Of a stretch of DNA of 64,000 nucleotides, positions 17,055 through 28,339 are shown one piece after another. A program made the translations under genes and the position numbers. Below the pieces are notes generated by a model. That model saw only the letters and a list, made by a program, of their open reading frames with translations, had not been told where the DNA came from and did no database searches. Positions within the stretch are counted from its first letter, which is position 1. Each line of letters starts with the position of its first letter. The stretch is from Gemmobacter sp. (lineage in GTDB: Bacteria; Pseudomonadota; Alphaproteobacteria; Rhodobacterales; Rhodobacteraceae): positions 1,523,501 through 1,587,500 of the forward strand of contig NZ_JAUCBS010000013.1 of assembly GCF_034676705.1 (NCBI RefSeq), read 5' to 3'.

Positions 17055-17140
17055 CTGGGGGGGCGCTGCCCCCATGGCGATGTGGCGCAGGTGGACAGGG
17101 CGCGCGGCCCCCCGGGATATTTGGATCAGAGCGAAAGGGG
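17055..17140 (+). repeat. Dispersed intergenic repeat, copy 2
   Basis: GGGGGGCGCTGCCCCC hairpin, spacer, C-run, then the GGGATATTTGGATCAGAG core and GCGAAAGGGG tail at 17108-17140. It lies between convergent TRAP genes. Confidence 0.9.
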
Positions 17141-17197
17141 GCCGGAAATGGAAACGGCCCCCGCGTGGGGGGCCGGTCCGTTGGTGGTCTGGCTGGC

Positions 17198-18907
17198 TCA
17201 GTTGCCGGCAGGCTTCGGCGGTTGCAGGCCGCCCGGCAGGCCAAGGCCACCCGGTGCGCCCAGACCGCCCGGCGCGCCAAGGCCGCCCAGGCCCGGCATC
17301 TGGGGCAGGGTGATCGTGACGTTCTTGGTATCCACCGGCGGGCCCTTGTAGTGCATGACCATCTGCGGGAACGCGATCACCACCACGATCATCACCAGCT
17401 GGATGCACAGGAAGGGAATGGCCCCCAGGTAGATCTGGGCCGTGGTGACCGGCGCGATGGTGCGGCCCGTGACCTTGTCGATATAGGCCGTGCGCGGCGC
17501 GACCGAGCGCAGGAAGTGCAGCGCAAAGCCGAAGGGCGGGTGCATGAACGAGGTCTGCATGTTCACCGCCAGGATCACGCCGAACCAGATCAGGTCAATG
17601 TCCAGCGCCAGGGCCGGGGCCACCAGCAGCGGGACGATGATGAAGGCCAGTTCGAAGTAATCGAGGAAGAATGCCAGCAGGAACACCAGCACCGAGACCA
17701 CCAGCAGGAAGCCAAGTTCGCCCCCCGGCAGGCCGACCAGCAGGTGTTCCACCCAGATATGCCCGTTCACGCCATAGAAGGTCAGCGAGAAGACCCGCGC
17801 GCCGATCAGGATGAACATGACGAAGGCCGACAGCCGCGTGGTGGAGGCCACGGCGGCGACGATCACGCCCATGTTCAGCCGGCCCTTGGCGGCCGCCAGG
17901 ATCAGCGCGCCGACCGCGCCCATGGCGCCGCCCTCGGTCGGGGTGGCGATGCCGAGGAAGATGGTGCCCAGCACCAGGAACACCAGCGCCAGCGGCGGGA
18001 TCAGCACGATGACGACCTGCTGGGCCAGGCGGCTCATCAGGTTGATGCCCATGGTCTTGTCGATCAGCGCATAGGCATAGACGATCAGCACGCCGGCGGC
18101 GAAGCCCATCATGTCGGCGTTGTTGGCGCCGTATCTGGCGGCGAACCAGTGGTGCGACCCCCAGGTGATCGCCGCACAGGCCGCCAGGGCGACGAACAGC
18201 GAGGTCAGGCCCGACCCCAGGGTCCGCGCCTCGGGCGGCAGGGCCGGCAGCTTTTTCGGCTGGATCATCGAGACGACGAAGATGTAGCCCATGTAAAGCG
18301 CGGTCAGCACCAGGCCCGGGATCAGCGCGCCCTTGTACATGTCGCCCACCGACCGGCCCAGCTGGTCGGCCAGCACGATCAGCACGAGGCTGGGCGGGAT
18401 GATCTGCGCCAGCGTGCCCGAGGCCGCGATGACCCCGGCCGAGACCGACCTGTCATAGCCATAGCGCAGCATGATCGGCAGCGAGATCAGGCCCATCGCG
18501 ATCACCGAGGCCGCGACGACGCCCGTGGTGGCCGCCAGCAGCGCGCCGACCAGAACCACCGCATAGGCCAGACCGCCGCGGATCGGCCCGAACAGCTGGC
18601 CGATGGTGTCCAGCAGATCCTCGGCCATGCCGGAACGTTCCAGGATCACCCCCATGAAGGTGAAGAAGGGAATCGCCAGCAATGTCTCGTTCGATAGCAC
18701 GGACCAGAAGCGGTCGGGCAGGGCGGCCAGCAGCGGCCAGGACAGGTTGATCGACCCGTTCGACAGCGGCGCCAGTTCCACGCCGATGAAGAAGAACAGC
18801 AGGCCATGCGCGGCCAGCGAGAATGCCACCGGATAGCCCAGCAGCAGGAAGACGATCAGCGAGGCGAACATGATGGGCGCCATGTTCAGCGCGATGAATT
18901 CCATCAT
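17198..18907 (-). CDS. TRAP transporter large permease (DctM family) with a Gly/Leu/Pro-repeat tail
   Basis: This 569-residue protein has about 12-14 membrane helices and the DctM motif VASVIAMGLISLPIMLRYGYD. It is longer than the usual 430-440 residues. Part of the extra length is an extended membrane region. The last ~30 residues are a low-complexity tail of GLGAPGG-like repeats (GLGGLGAPGGLGAPGG, GLGLPGG) ending QPPKPAGN. Such larger DctM forms are known for the TakP-type subgroup; the repeat tail is unusual. It overlaps the small permease gene by four bases. It is a secondary transporter driven by an ion gradient. Confidence 0.9.
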   Translation of the reverse strand: MMEFIALNMAPIMFASLIVFLLLGYPVAFSLAAHGLLFFFIGVELAPLSNGSINLSWPLLAALPDRFWSVLSNETLLAIPFFTFMGVILERSGMAEDLLDTIGQLFGPIRGGLAYAVVLVGALLAATTGVVAASVIAMGLISLPIMLRYGYDRSVSAGVIAASGTLAQIIPPSLVLIVLADQLGRSVGDMYKGALIPGLVLTALYMGYIFVVSMIQPKKLPALPPEARTLGSGLTSLFVALAACAAITWGSHHWFAARYGANNADMMGFAAGVLIVYAYALIDKTMGINLMSRLAQQVVIVLIPPLALVFLVLGTIFLGIATPTEGGAMGAVGALILAAAKGRLNMGVIVAAVASTTRLSAFVMFILIGARVFSLTFYGVNGHIWVEHLLVGLPGGELGFLLVVSVLVFLLAFFLDYFELAFIIVPLLVAPALALDIDLIWFGVILAVNMQTSFMHPPFGFALHFLRSVAPRTAYIDKVTGRTIAPVTTAQIYLGAIPFLCIQLVMIVVVIAFPQMVMHYKGPPVDTKNVTITLPQMPGLGGLGAPGGLGAPGGLGLPGGLQPPKPAGN

Positions 18908-19488
18908 TTCTTCATCTCTCCGATCAGGGCCTCGGCCTCGGCGGTGGCGGCATCATGCGAGGACATGAAGGGATTGGGATCTTCCATGTCGCCGCGCATC
19001 ACCGCGATCTTCTTGATGATTTCCGAGATCGCCTGGAGCGTCAGAAGCACGAAGCCGATCAGCAGCAGCGCCTTGGCCGGCCAGATGATCAGGCCGCCGG
19101 CATTCGACGACATCTCGCCAGAGTTGAACGACTTCATCGTGTAGGGCCACAGGTAGTAGACCATCAGCAGGCTGAACGGCAGCAGGAACAGCGCATGGCC
19201 GATCAGGTCGATCCAGTGCTGTACGCTGCGGCTGAACATGCCGTAGACGATGTCGATGCGGATGTGTTCGTTCTGTTTCAGCGTAAAGGCGGCGGCCAGC
19301 AGGAACGAGGCACCGAACAGGTACCACTGCGCCTCCAGCCAGGCATTCGACGAGGTGCTGAAGATCTTGCGGACAAGGGCGTTTGCCGCGCTGATCAGGA
19401 TCGCGACAAGGATCGCCCACATGACGGTCTTGCCTATGATCTCGTTCAGCCGGTCTATGCCCCTGGACAATGCCAAGAGAGCATTCAT
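18904..19488 (-). CDS. TRAP transporter small permease (DctQ family)
   Basis: The 194-residue protein has four membrane helices and the DctQ motif region (NAWLEAQWYLFGASFLLAAAFTLKQNEHIRIDI). The start at 19488 follows GGGAGAAA on the minus strand. It is the first gene of a two-gene permease operon, overlapping the large permease. The C-terminal ~40 residues are soluble and charged. It partners the large permease and the binding protein encoded convergently. Confidence 0.92.
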   Translation of the reverse strand: MNALLALSRGIDRLNEIIGKTVMWAILVAILISAANALVRKIFSTSSNAWLEAQWYLFGASFLLAAAFTLKQNEHIRIDIVYGMFSRSVQHWIDLIGHALFLLPFSLLMVYYLWPYTMKSFNSGEMSSNAGGLIIWPAKALLLIGFVLLTLQAISEIIKKIAVMRGDMEDPNPFMSSHDAATAEAEALIGEMKK

Positions 19489-19837
19489 GTGTGGATTTCT
19501 CCCCCTTCAGTCTTGGTTTTCTTCCATTTTCACTTGGCCCGGAAGGGCATTCCGCGCTTGCATCCTATGCCTGCTGCATCCCCCCGGTGTCAATTCCTCG
19601 TGGTCCTTTCGCCCTGGCACGCCGGGGTTTTGCAGGCCGGCGGGGGGCCTGTGGGCGCCGGCCGGGGCAGGCTGCCTGTCCGGCGGGCAAAAGCCTGCAG
19701 ATGCGGCAACGTGTCCCGGCAGGGTTTTGCAACGGTTGGCGTATGGCTGCGGGCAGGCGGTCGGCCTGCGGCTTGCTGCCTTGGGGCGGCCGGCCTAGGC
19801 TGGGCCGGGCGGCTGTCATGCGCGGGGAGGGCGGACG
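19489..19837. other. Divergent intergenic region, no gene seen
   Basis: 349 bases between the TRAP permease operon and the phosphoesterase gene. It must hold both promoters. I see pyrimidine-rich sequence next to dctQ and some short inverted GC-rich stretches (for example around 19640-19700), but no RNA gene, protein-like frame or clear operator. Confidence 0.5.
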
Positions 19838-20578
19838 ATGCGCATCGCGATCCTGACCGACATTCATGCCAACCGCGAGGCTTTGGCCGCCGTGCTGGCC
19901 GATCTGGCGCAACATGCCGTGGACCGGATCGTGCTGCTGGGCGATATCGTGGGCTACGGCCCCGATCCGGCATGGTGCGTGGACCGGGTGCAGGCGCTGG
20001 TTGCGGCCGGCGCGGTCTGTCTGCTGGGCAACCATGACAGCGCCATCGACCGGCCGGACGGCACGATGAACCCCGTTGCCCGTGCCGCCATCGACTGGAC
20101 GCGGGGGCAACTGGATGCGGGGCAGCGCGCCTTTCTGGCCCGCCTGCCGCTGACGCATCAGGCAGAGGATGCGCTGTTCGTTCATGCCAGCGCCGATCAT
20201 CCGGCGGACTGGATCTATGTCACCGGTGAAAACCGGGTGATGGCGGCGTTCCATGCCACCCCTGCGCGGCTGGTGCTGTGCGGCCATACCCATGTGCCGG
20301 CGCTGTGGTGCGCCGACATGGCGGGCCGGGTCAGCGCGCAGCGGATGCAGATGGGGCGCCCGGTGCCGCTGATCCGGTCGCGCCGCTGGCTGGCGGTCGT
20401 GGGATCGGTCGGGCAGCCGCGCGACGGGGTGGCGCAGGCGGGCTGGGCCACGCTGGATACCGCCCGGGCCGAGCTGACCTTTCACCGCAGCCGTTACGAT
20501 ACCGCCACCACCATGCGAAAACTGCGCGAGGCCGGCTTGCCCGAGGCACTGGCCGTGCGTCTGGGACAGGGACGCTAG
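19838..20578 (+). CDS. Metallophosphoesterase (calcineurin-like, YfcE/MJ0936 type)
   Basis: The 246-residue protein carries all metal-binding motifs in order: DIHAN near residue 8, GDIVGYGPDP, GNHD and GHTH. It is a dinuclear-metal phosphoesterase; substrates in this family vary from phosphodiesters to phosphoproteins. Its stop lies three bases before the start of a protein kinase gene, so they are co-transcribed. It may be the opposing phosphatase of that kinase, which is inference. A second short domain at the C-terminus (about 185-246) is typical of the family. Confidence 0.9.
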   Translation: MRIAILTDIHANREALAAVLADLAQHAVDRIVLLGDIVGYGPDPAWCVDRVQALVAAGAVCLLGNHDSAIDRPDGTMNPVARAAIDWTRGQLDAGQRAFLARLPLTHQAEDALFVHASADHPADWIYVTGENRVMAAFHATPARLVLCGHTHVPALWCADMAGRVSAQRMQMGRPVPLIRSRRWLAVVGSVGQPRDGVAQAGWATLDTARAELTFHRSRYDTATTMRKLREAGLPEALAVRLGQGR

Positions 20579-20581
20579 GCC

Positions 20582-21997
20582 ATGCAGCACCGCCCGCAGC
20601 CGGGATTGCAGATCGACGGTTTCACTTTGGGAGACCGCCTGCACAAGGGCGGCTTTGCCACCATCTGGGATGTGACCCACCCCGATCATCCCGGGCCCAT
20701 CGTCATGAAGGTGCCGACCATCCTGGATGGCTACGATGCCGCGAACATCGTCGGGTTCGAGGTGGAACAGATGATCCTGCCCCGCCTGACCGGCCCGCAT
20801 GTGCCGCGCGTGATCGGGACCGGCGACTTTACCGTGATGCCCTATGTGGTGATGGAACGCATTGCCGGCGGTTCGTTGCTGGATCTGTTCCGCACCGCCC
20901 CCCGCCCGGTGTCCGAGGTGACGGAAACCGGCGCCCGCATGGCCGAGGCGGTTCACGACCTGCACCGCCAGCATGTCGTGCATCTGGATCTGAAGCCCGC
21001 GAACTTTCTGCAACGCCCTGGCGGCGAGATGGTCTGCGTGGATTTCGGCCTGTCGCATCATGCCGACCTGCCCGATCTCTTGGCCGAGGAATTCACCGTG
21101 CCGATGGGAACCTTTCCCTATATCGCGCCGGAACAATACCTTGGCCAGCGCGCCGACCTGCGCAGCGATGTGTTCGCGCTGGGGGCGATGCTGTATGAAC
21201 TGGCCACCGGGCGGTTGCCCTTTGGCGAACCGGAATCCCTGCGCGGCGTGCGCCGCCGGCTGTGGCGCGACCCCGACCCGCCCCGCGCGCTGGATCGCAC
21301 GATCCCCGAATGGTTGCAGGAAATCATCCTGCGCGCGCTGGAGGTTGATCCGGCCGACCGCTACCAGTCGGCGGCGCAGCTGATGTTCGACCTGCAAAAT
21401 CCCGGCCAGGTCCGGCTGACCGCCCGTGCCCATCGCATCCGCCGCGATGGCCGGCTGGCGGTGTTCCGCCGCTGGCGCCGGATGCGGCGGCTGAAGGCCT
21501 TTCCGCCGCCGCCCCACATGCTGGACCAGATCGGCCGCGCGCCCGTGCTGCTGGTTGCGGTGGATCTGATGCCCGATCACCATGCGCTGGCCCGGCTGCT
21601 TTTGGACAGCGTGCGGCGCATGCTGGTCATCCAGCCCGATGCCCGGGTGGCCTGCGTCAACGTGATCCGCACCGTGCGGCTGGGCATCGACCAGACCACG
21701 ACCGAGGATGGCCGCCACCTGCATGTGGCCCGGCTGCTGGATCTGCGCGACTGGGCCGCTTCTCTGGACCTGCCCGAGGAACGGCTGACCTTCACCATCC
21801 TCGAGGCGACGGATCCGGCGCAGGCCATCGTGGATCATGCGGCACGCAACCATGTCGATCACATCCTGATGGGGGCGCGCAGCCATTCGGCAACGCGGCG
21901 CTATCTGGGGTCGGTCTCCAGCCAGGTGGTGGCCGAGGCCGAATGCAGCGTGACGGTGGTGCGCCTGCCGCAGAAGGCGACGCCCGGGGCGGCCTGA
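20582..21997 (+). CDS. Serine/threonine protein kinase fused to a universal stress protein domain
   Basis: The 471-residue protein has an N-terminal Hanks-type kinase: Gly-rich loop HKGGFATIW at 21-29, Lys43, catalytic HLDLKPANF with Asp136 and Asn141, DFG at 154-156, and APEQ at 182-185. A basic linker (about 284-306, RIRRDGRLAVFRRWRRMRRLK) leads to a C-terminal UspA-like domain from about 320 to 462, ending HILMGARSHSATRRYLGSVSSQV. The Usp nucleotide-binding glycines are only partly kept (Ser434 stands at one glycine site). No membrane helix is seen, so it is a cytoplasmic stress-linked kinase, following a phosphoesterase gene. Confidence 0.9.
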   Translation: MQHRPQPGLQIDGFTLGDRLHKGGFATIWDVTHPDHPGPIVMKVPTILDGYDAANIVGFEVEQMILPRLTGPHVPRVIGTGDFTVMPYVVMERIAGGSLLDLFRTAPRPVSEVTETGARMAEAVHDLHRQHVVHLDLKPANFLQRPGGEMVCVDFGLSHHADLPDLLAEEFTVPMGTFPYIAPEQYLGQRADLRSDVFALGAMLYELATGRLPFGEPESLRGVRRRLWRDPDPPRALDRTIPEWLQEIILRALEVDPADRYQSAAQLMFDLQNPGQVRLTARAHRIRRDGRLAVFRRWRRMRRLKAFPPPPHMLDQIGRAPVLLVAVDLMPDHHALARLLLDSVRRMLVIQPDARVACVNVIRTVRLGIDQTTTEDGRHLHVARLLDLRDWAASLDLPEERLTFTILEATDPAQAIVDHAARNHVDHILMGARSHSATRRYLGSVSSQVVAEAECSVTVVRLPQKATPGAA

Positions 21998-22010
21998 CCG
22001 GCCGCCCCGG
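21984..22010. terminator. GC hairpin around the kinase stop codon
   Basis: Perfect 11-base stem (CCGGGGCGGCC and its complement) with the TGA stop codon of the kinase gene in the loop. It separates convergent genes and is a possible bidirectional terminator, although no T-run follows. Confidence 0.45.
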
Positions 22011-22018
22011 AGGCCAGG

Positions 22019-23533
22019 TCAGTCGGAATCGCCGGCCATCTGGCTCAGCACGTTGTTGCGCCCGCGCATCCGCAGGATCATCGGCACCACCAGGAACAGC
22101 GCCGATATGGTCAGCAGCGTGGCCGCGACCGGGGTGGATACCAGCGTTCCCCAGTCGCCCTGCGCAATGGACAGCGCGCGGCGCAGCTGCTGTTCGGCCA
22201 TCGGCCCCAGGATCAGCCCCACCACCACCGGCGCCACCGGATAGCCGTAGAGCCGCATCCCGTAACCCATCAGCCCGAACAGGATCAGCATGCCCAGTTC
22301 CACCGGCGACGGGTTGACCCCGATGGTGCCCAGCGTGGCGAACAGCAGGATGCCCGCATACAGCCAGTGTCGCGGGATCGACAGCAGCTTGATCCACAGC
22401 CCGATCAGCGGCAGGTTCAGCACCACCAGCATGATGTTGGCCACCAGCAGGCTGGCGATCAGGCCCCAGACCAGCTTGGCGTTCATCACGAACAACAGCG
22501 GCCCGGGTTGCAGCCCGAACTGCTGGAACCCCGCCAGCATGATCGCCGCCGTCGCCGTGGTGGGCAGGCCCAGCGTCAGCAGCGGCACCAGCGTGCCGGC
22601 GGCGGCGGCGTTGTTCGCGGCCTCTGGCCCCGCCACCCCTTCGATGGCGCCATGGCCGAATTCCTCGGGGTGCTTCGTCAGCTTGCGTTCCGCCGCATAG
22701 GACAGGAACGAGGCCACATCGGCGCCCCCGGCGGGCATCGAGCCGATGGGAAAGCCGATCACCGTGCCGCGCAGCCAGGCCTTCCAGCTGCGGGCCCAGT
22801 CGGTTGCGGTCATCGTCACGCGGCCCAGCACCTTGTGGTGGCCATCGGGGGGCAGGACCGTGGCGGCCACGGCCAATGCCTCGCCCAGGGCGAACAGGGC
22901 GACGGCCAGGGTCGTCGTCTCGATCCCGTCCATCAGCTGCGGCACGCCATAGGTCAGCCGGGCGGCGCCGGTCAGCTGGTCGATCCCCACGCAGGCCAGC
23001 GCCAGCCCGATGAACAGCGAGGTCAGCCCGCGCAGCGCGCTGTCGCCGAAGGTGGCGGATACGGTGACAAAGGCCAGCACCATCAGCGCGAAATATTCCC
23101 GCGGCCCCAGCGTCAGCGCCAGTTTCACCACATGCGGCGCCAGAAAGGCCAGCGCCAGCGTGGCCAGCAGCCCGGCGACAAAGCTGCCGATGGCGGCGGT
23201 GGCCAGCGCCGGCCCCGCCCGGCCCTTGCGCGCCATCTGGTTCCCCTCGATCGCCGTCACGATCGAGGCGCTTTCGCCTGGCGTGTTCAGCAGGATCGAG
23301 GTGGTGGATCCGCCATACATCCCGCCGTAGTAGATCCCGGCGAACATGATCAGCGACCCGGCCGGATCAAGGCCATAGGTCACCGGCAGCAGCAGCGCCA
23401 CCGTCAGGGCCGGGCCGATGCCGGGCAGCACGCCCACGGCGGTGCCCAGCGTGACCCCGATCAGCGCATACAGCAGGATCATCGGATCCAGCGCGACCGA
23501 AAGCCCCTGAAGCAAAAGGGAAAAGCTGTCCAT
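22019..23533 (-). CDS. tctA: Tripartite tricarboxylate transporter permease TctA
   Basis: The 504-residue protein has about 11-12 membrane helices and the TctA signatures GTAVGVLPGIGPALTVALLLP near the N-terminus and AGIYYGGMYGGSTTSILLNTPGES, the substrate-handling glycine-rich loop. It is the last gene of tctCBA, three bases after tctB. It performs secondary transport of a tricarboxylate-like acid delivered by TctC. Convergent with the kinase gene. Confidence 0.95.
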   Translation of the reverse strand: MDSFSLLLQGLSVALDPMILLYALIGVTLGTAVGVLPGIGPALTVALLLPVTYGLDPAGSLIMFAGIYYGGMYGGSTTSILLNTPGESASIVTAIEGNQMARKGRAGPALATAAIGSFVAGLLATLALAFLAPHVVKLALTLGPREYFALMVLAFVTVSATFGDSALRGLTSLFIGLALACVGIDQLTGAARLTYGVPQLMDGIETTTLAVALFALGEALAVAATVLPPDGHHKVLGRVTMTATDWARSWKAWLRGTVIGFPIGSMPAGGADVASFLSYAAERKLTKHPEEFGHGAIEGVAGPEAANNAAAAGTLVPLLTLGLPTTATAAIMLAGFQQFGLQPGPLLFVMNAKLVWGLIASLLVANIMLVVLNLPLIGLWIKLLSIPRHWLYAGILLFATLGTIGVNPSPVELGMLILFGLMGYGMRLYGYPVAPVVVGLILGPMAEQQLRRALSIAQGDWGTLVSTPVAATLLTISALFLVVPMILRMRGRNNVLSQMAGDSD

Positions 23534-23536
23534 GCC

Positions 23537-24022
23537 CTAGCCCCCGAAAATCGCCAGTTCCAGCGGCCCGCCTGGCAGGTTCAGCTTCAGCAGCCGGTCG
23601 AACACGCCATAGACCACCGCCGCCGTCAGGATGCCGACCCCGACCGCCAGCCACAGCGGCCGCTTGCCGAACCCGCGCGCGGTGAACCCGAACAGCAGGC
23701 CCGAGGCAATGATGAACCCCGCCCAGTGCAGCAGCACCAGTTGCAGGCCCAGCCCGCCCAGCACCCACAGCACCGGCCCGGCGTTCTGGGCCGGGGCGCG
23801 CGGGATTTCGTCGCGCCAGCCCGAGACCACGGTGGCGGCCGCCAGGATCAGCAGCCCGATGGCGATCAGGCGGGGCACATCGGCCGGGCCGACCCCGGCA
23901 TAGCCGCCATCCTGCCGCTGCCCGGCAGCATCCCACAGCAGCAGCAGGGCCAGCACCGCCAGCCCGGCCGCGATGATGAACGCCGCCCAGTGGGGGCGGC
24001 GTTGCAAAGGCCGTTCGGTCAT
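23537..24022 (-). CDS. tctB: Tripartite tricarboxylate transporter small subunit TctB
   Basis: The 161-residue protein has four predicted membrane helices, with a Gly/Pro-containing loop (QDGGYAGVGPADVPRLIAIGL) usual for TctB. It overlaps tctC by four bases and lies three bases before tctA. It is the small membrane partner of TctA. Confidence 0.92.
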   Translation of the reverse strand: MTERPLQRRPHWAAFIIAAGLAVLALLLLWDAAGQRQDGGYAGVGPADVPRLIAIGLLILAAATVVSGWRDEIPRAPAQNAGPVLWVLGGLGLQLVLLHWAGFIIASGLLFGFTARGFGKRPLWLAVGVGILTAAVVYGVFDRLLKLNLPGGPLELAIFGG

Positions 24023-24963
24023 TTCACCAGACCGATTTCACGCAAGATGGCATCGGTTGCCGCAATGTCGGCGTCCAGCTGCCTGGCGAAGGCATCGCCG
24101 GCCAGGAAGGTGTTCGACCAGCCGCGGGTTTCCAGCGTTTTCTGCCACCCGGCCGAGGCATTCAGCTTTTCGATGTCGGCGGTCACCTTGGCGACCTGTT
24201 CGGCGCTGAGCCCCGGGGCGGCGGCGACCATGCGCCAGTTCTGCACCACCACGTCCAGCCCCGATTCCTTCAGCGTCGGCGCGTCGATGCCGGGCAGGCG
24301 CTGGTCGGACGATACCGCGATCAGCCGCATGGTGCCGGCCTTGACCTGTTCCAGGAACTCGCCCACCGACGACACGCCCGCCGTGACCTGCGCGCCTAGG
24401 ATGGCCGCCATCGCCTCGCCACCGCCGGAATAGGCGATGTAGTTCACCTTGGTCGGATCCACGCCGGCGGCCTTGGCGATCAGGCCCACGGTGATATGGT
24501 CGGTCCCGCCGGCCGATCCGCCGGCCCAGGACACCGCGCCGGGATCGGCCTTCAGCTTGGCGACCAGATCGGCCATCGTCTTGATATCGGACGAGGCGGG
24601 GACCACGATCGCCTCGATATCGCCGGTCAGGCGGGCGATGGGGGTTACGTCCTTCAGCGTCACGGGGCTTTTGTTGGTCAGGATCGCGCCGACCATCACA
24701 TAGCCGCCGACGATCAGCTTCGTCGGGTCGCCCTTGGCATTGGCGCTGAACTGCGCAAGGCCCACGGTGCCGCCGGCGCCGGGCACGTTCACCACCTCGA
24801 CCGATTTCGCGATGCCTTCGGCCTGCATCACCTCTTGCATGGCGCGGGCGGTGCCATCCCAGCCGCCGCCGGGGTTGGCGGGCGCGGTGATGGTGTAGCC
24901 TTGCGCGAATGCGGGGACGGCCAGCGCAAACGACAGCGCGGCGCCAAGAATGGCGTGTTTCAT
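24019..24963 (-). CDS. tctC: Tripartite tricarboxylate transporter binding protein TctC (Bug family)
   Basis: A 314-residue periplasmic protein with signal peptide MKHAILGAALSFALAVPAFA and the Bug pattern: ITAPANPGGGWDGTARAMQEVM, then VVNVPGAGGTVGLAQF. The start at 24963 follows an AGGGAGGAAA ribosome site on the minus strand. It binds a carboxylic acid; the ligand cannot be told from sequence. First gene of the tctCBA operon. Confidence 0.93.
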   Translation of the reverse strand: MKHAILGAALSFALAVPAFAQGYTITAPANPGGGWDGTARAMQEVMQAEGIAKSVEVVNVPGAGGTVGLAQFSANAKGDPTKLIVGGYVMVGAILTNKSPVTLKDVTPIARLTGDIEAIVVPASSDIKTMADLVAKLKADPGAVSWAGGSAGGTDHITVGLIAKAAGVDPTKVNYIAYSGGGEAMAAILGAQVTAGVSSVGEFLEQVKAGTMRLIAVSSDQRLPGIDAPTLKESGLDVVVQNWRMVAAAPGLSAEQVAKVTADIEKLNASAGWQKTLETRGWSNTFLAGDAFARQLDADIAATDAILREIGLVK

Positions 24964-25111
24964 CGGTTTCCTCCCTGTGGCGGCCGGGCCGCCGATTCTG
25001 CGTTGCGGCCTTTGCCGCCGATTCTGCTTGTGCGGCGCCCCTCCCGGGCGCGTGGTCAGGCAACCACAATCCCGGGCGGCTGTCATCAGGTCTCTGAACG
25101 GGCCGGAAGGC

Positions 25112-26011
25112 TCAGGCCCGCATCGCCTCGGCCGTGGTGCGGACAACCTCGGCAATGTCCGACAGTTGCGCGGTCAGCGGGCTGGTCTTGCGCCAGACCA
25201 TGCCGATGGTGCGGCTGGGCCCCGGCGCGCGGAACCGCGTGACGGCCACCTGCGCCGACCGGGTTTCCACCGGCACCGCCATTTCCGGGATCAGCGTCAC
25301 CCCGATGCCCGCCGCCACCATCTGCACCAGTGTGGCCAGCGAACTGCCATCCATCAGCTCGCGCGGGCGGCGGCTGTCGATGGCGCAGAACGACAGCGCC
25401 TGATCGCGGAAGCAGTGCCCTTCCTCCAGCAGCAGCAGGCGCATTTCGCGCAAGGTGGCCGCATCGGGGACGGGGCGGGCGGCATCCTGCGGGGGGCGAA
25501 CCAGCACGAAATCCTCGGAAAACAGCGCCACTTCGGCCAGACCGGGTTCCGATACCGGCAGCGCGACGATGGCGGTATCCAGCCGGCCATCGGCCAGTTC
25601 CTGAAGCAGCTTGGGCGTGACCGTCTCGCGCAGGTTCAGATCCAGCCCGGGGTAGTGCTGCCCCAGCCGCCCGATGATCGCCGGCAGCAGATAGGGCGCC
25701 ACCGTGGGAATGACCCCGATGCGCAGCCGCCCGGCCGGCTTGCCGCTGGCGGTGCGGGCCAGATCCTCCAGCTCGTCCACCGATTGCAGGATGGCGCGGG
25801 CGCGGTCCAGGAATGCCTCGCCAAAGGCGGTCAGCCGGATCTGCCGCGCGCCGCGTTCCAGCAGCGGCGCCCCCAGCGCCAGTTCCAGTTCCTTGACCTG
25901 CATCGACAGCGCCGGCTGGGTAATGGCGCTGGCCTCGGCCGCATGGCCGAAATGGCGATGACGGGCCAGCGCCTCGAAATAGCGCATCTGTTTCAGGGTG
26001 ATGTTGATCAT
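25112..26011 (-). CDS. oxyR: Hydrogen peroxide-sensing LysR-type regulator OxyR
   Basis: The 299-residue LysR-type regulator has an N-terminal helix-turn-helix (FGHAAEASAITQPALSMQVKELE). The peroxide-sensing pair sits in the OxyR motif EEGHCFRDQALSFC, with Cys200 and Cys209 equivalent to E. coli Cys199 and Cys208. It is divergent from katG across 129 bases containing A+T-rich half-sites. It should activate katG after disulfide formation. Confidence 0.95.
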   Translation of the reverse strand: MINITLKQMRYFEALARHRHFGHAAEASAITQPALSMQVKELELALGAPLLERGARQIRLTAFGEAFLDRARAILQSVDELEDLARTASGKPAGRLRIGVIPTVAPYLLPAIIGRLGQHYPGLDLNLRETVTPKLLQELADGRLDTAIVALPVSEPGLAEVALFSEDFVLVRPPQDAARPVPDAATLREMRLLLLEEGHCFRDQALSFCAIDSRRPRELMDGSSLATLVQMVAAGIGVTLIPEMAVPVETRSAQVAVTRFRAPGPSRTIGMVWRKTSPLTAQLSDIAEVVRTTAEAMRA

Positions 26012-26140
26012 CAGAAAAACTTATCATGTTGATCAGAACTATCAAGTTCCCCTGATACGATCTTGCTGATAAGAACGATTCCAGATTGCGCCGGGCCAGC
26101 GGTCCGCGCGCAAGTCGGACGCAGCAATACGGAGGCCACG
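26012..26140. promoter_or_regulatory. oxyR-katG divergent promoter region with probable OxyR half-sites
   Basis: A string of TATC/GATA half-sites at 26020-26073, with outer arms CTTATCA (26020-26026) and TGATAAG (26067-26073) and inner TATCA (26040) and TGATA (26053), fits a tetrameric LysR-type operator. A GGAGG ribosome site precedes katG at 26131. Confidence 0.6.
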
Positions 26141-28318
<2,178 letters not shown>

Positions 28319-28339
28319 TCTGGTCTGAACGGGAGTTGG

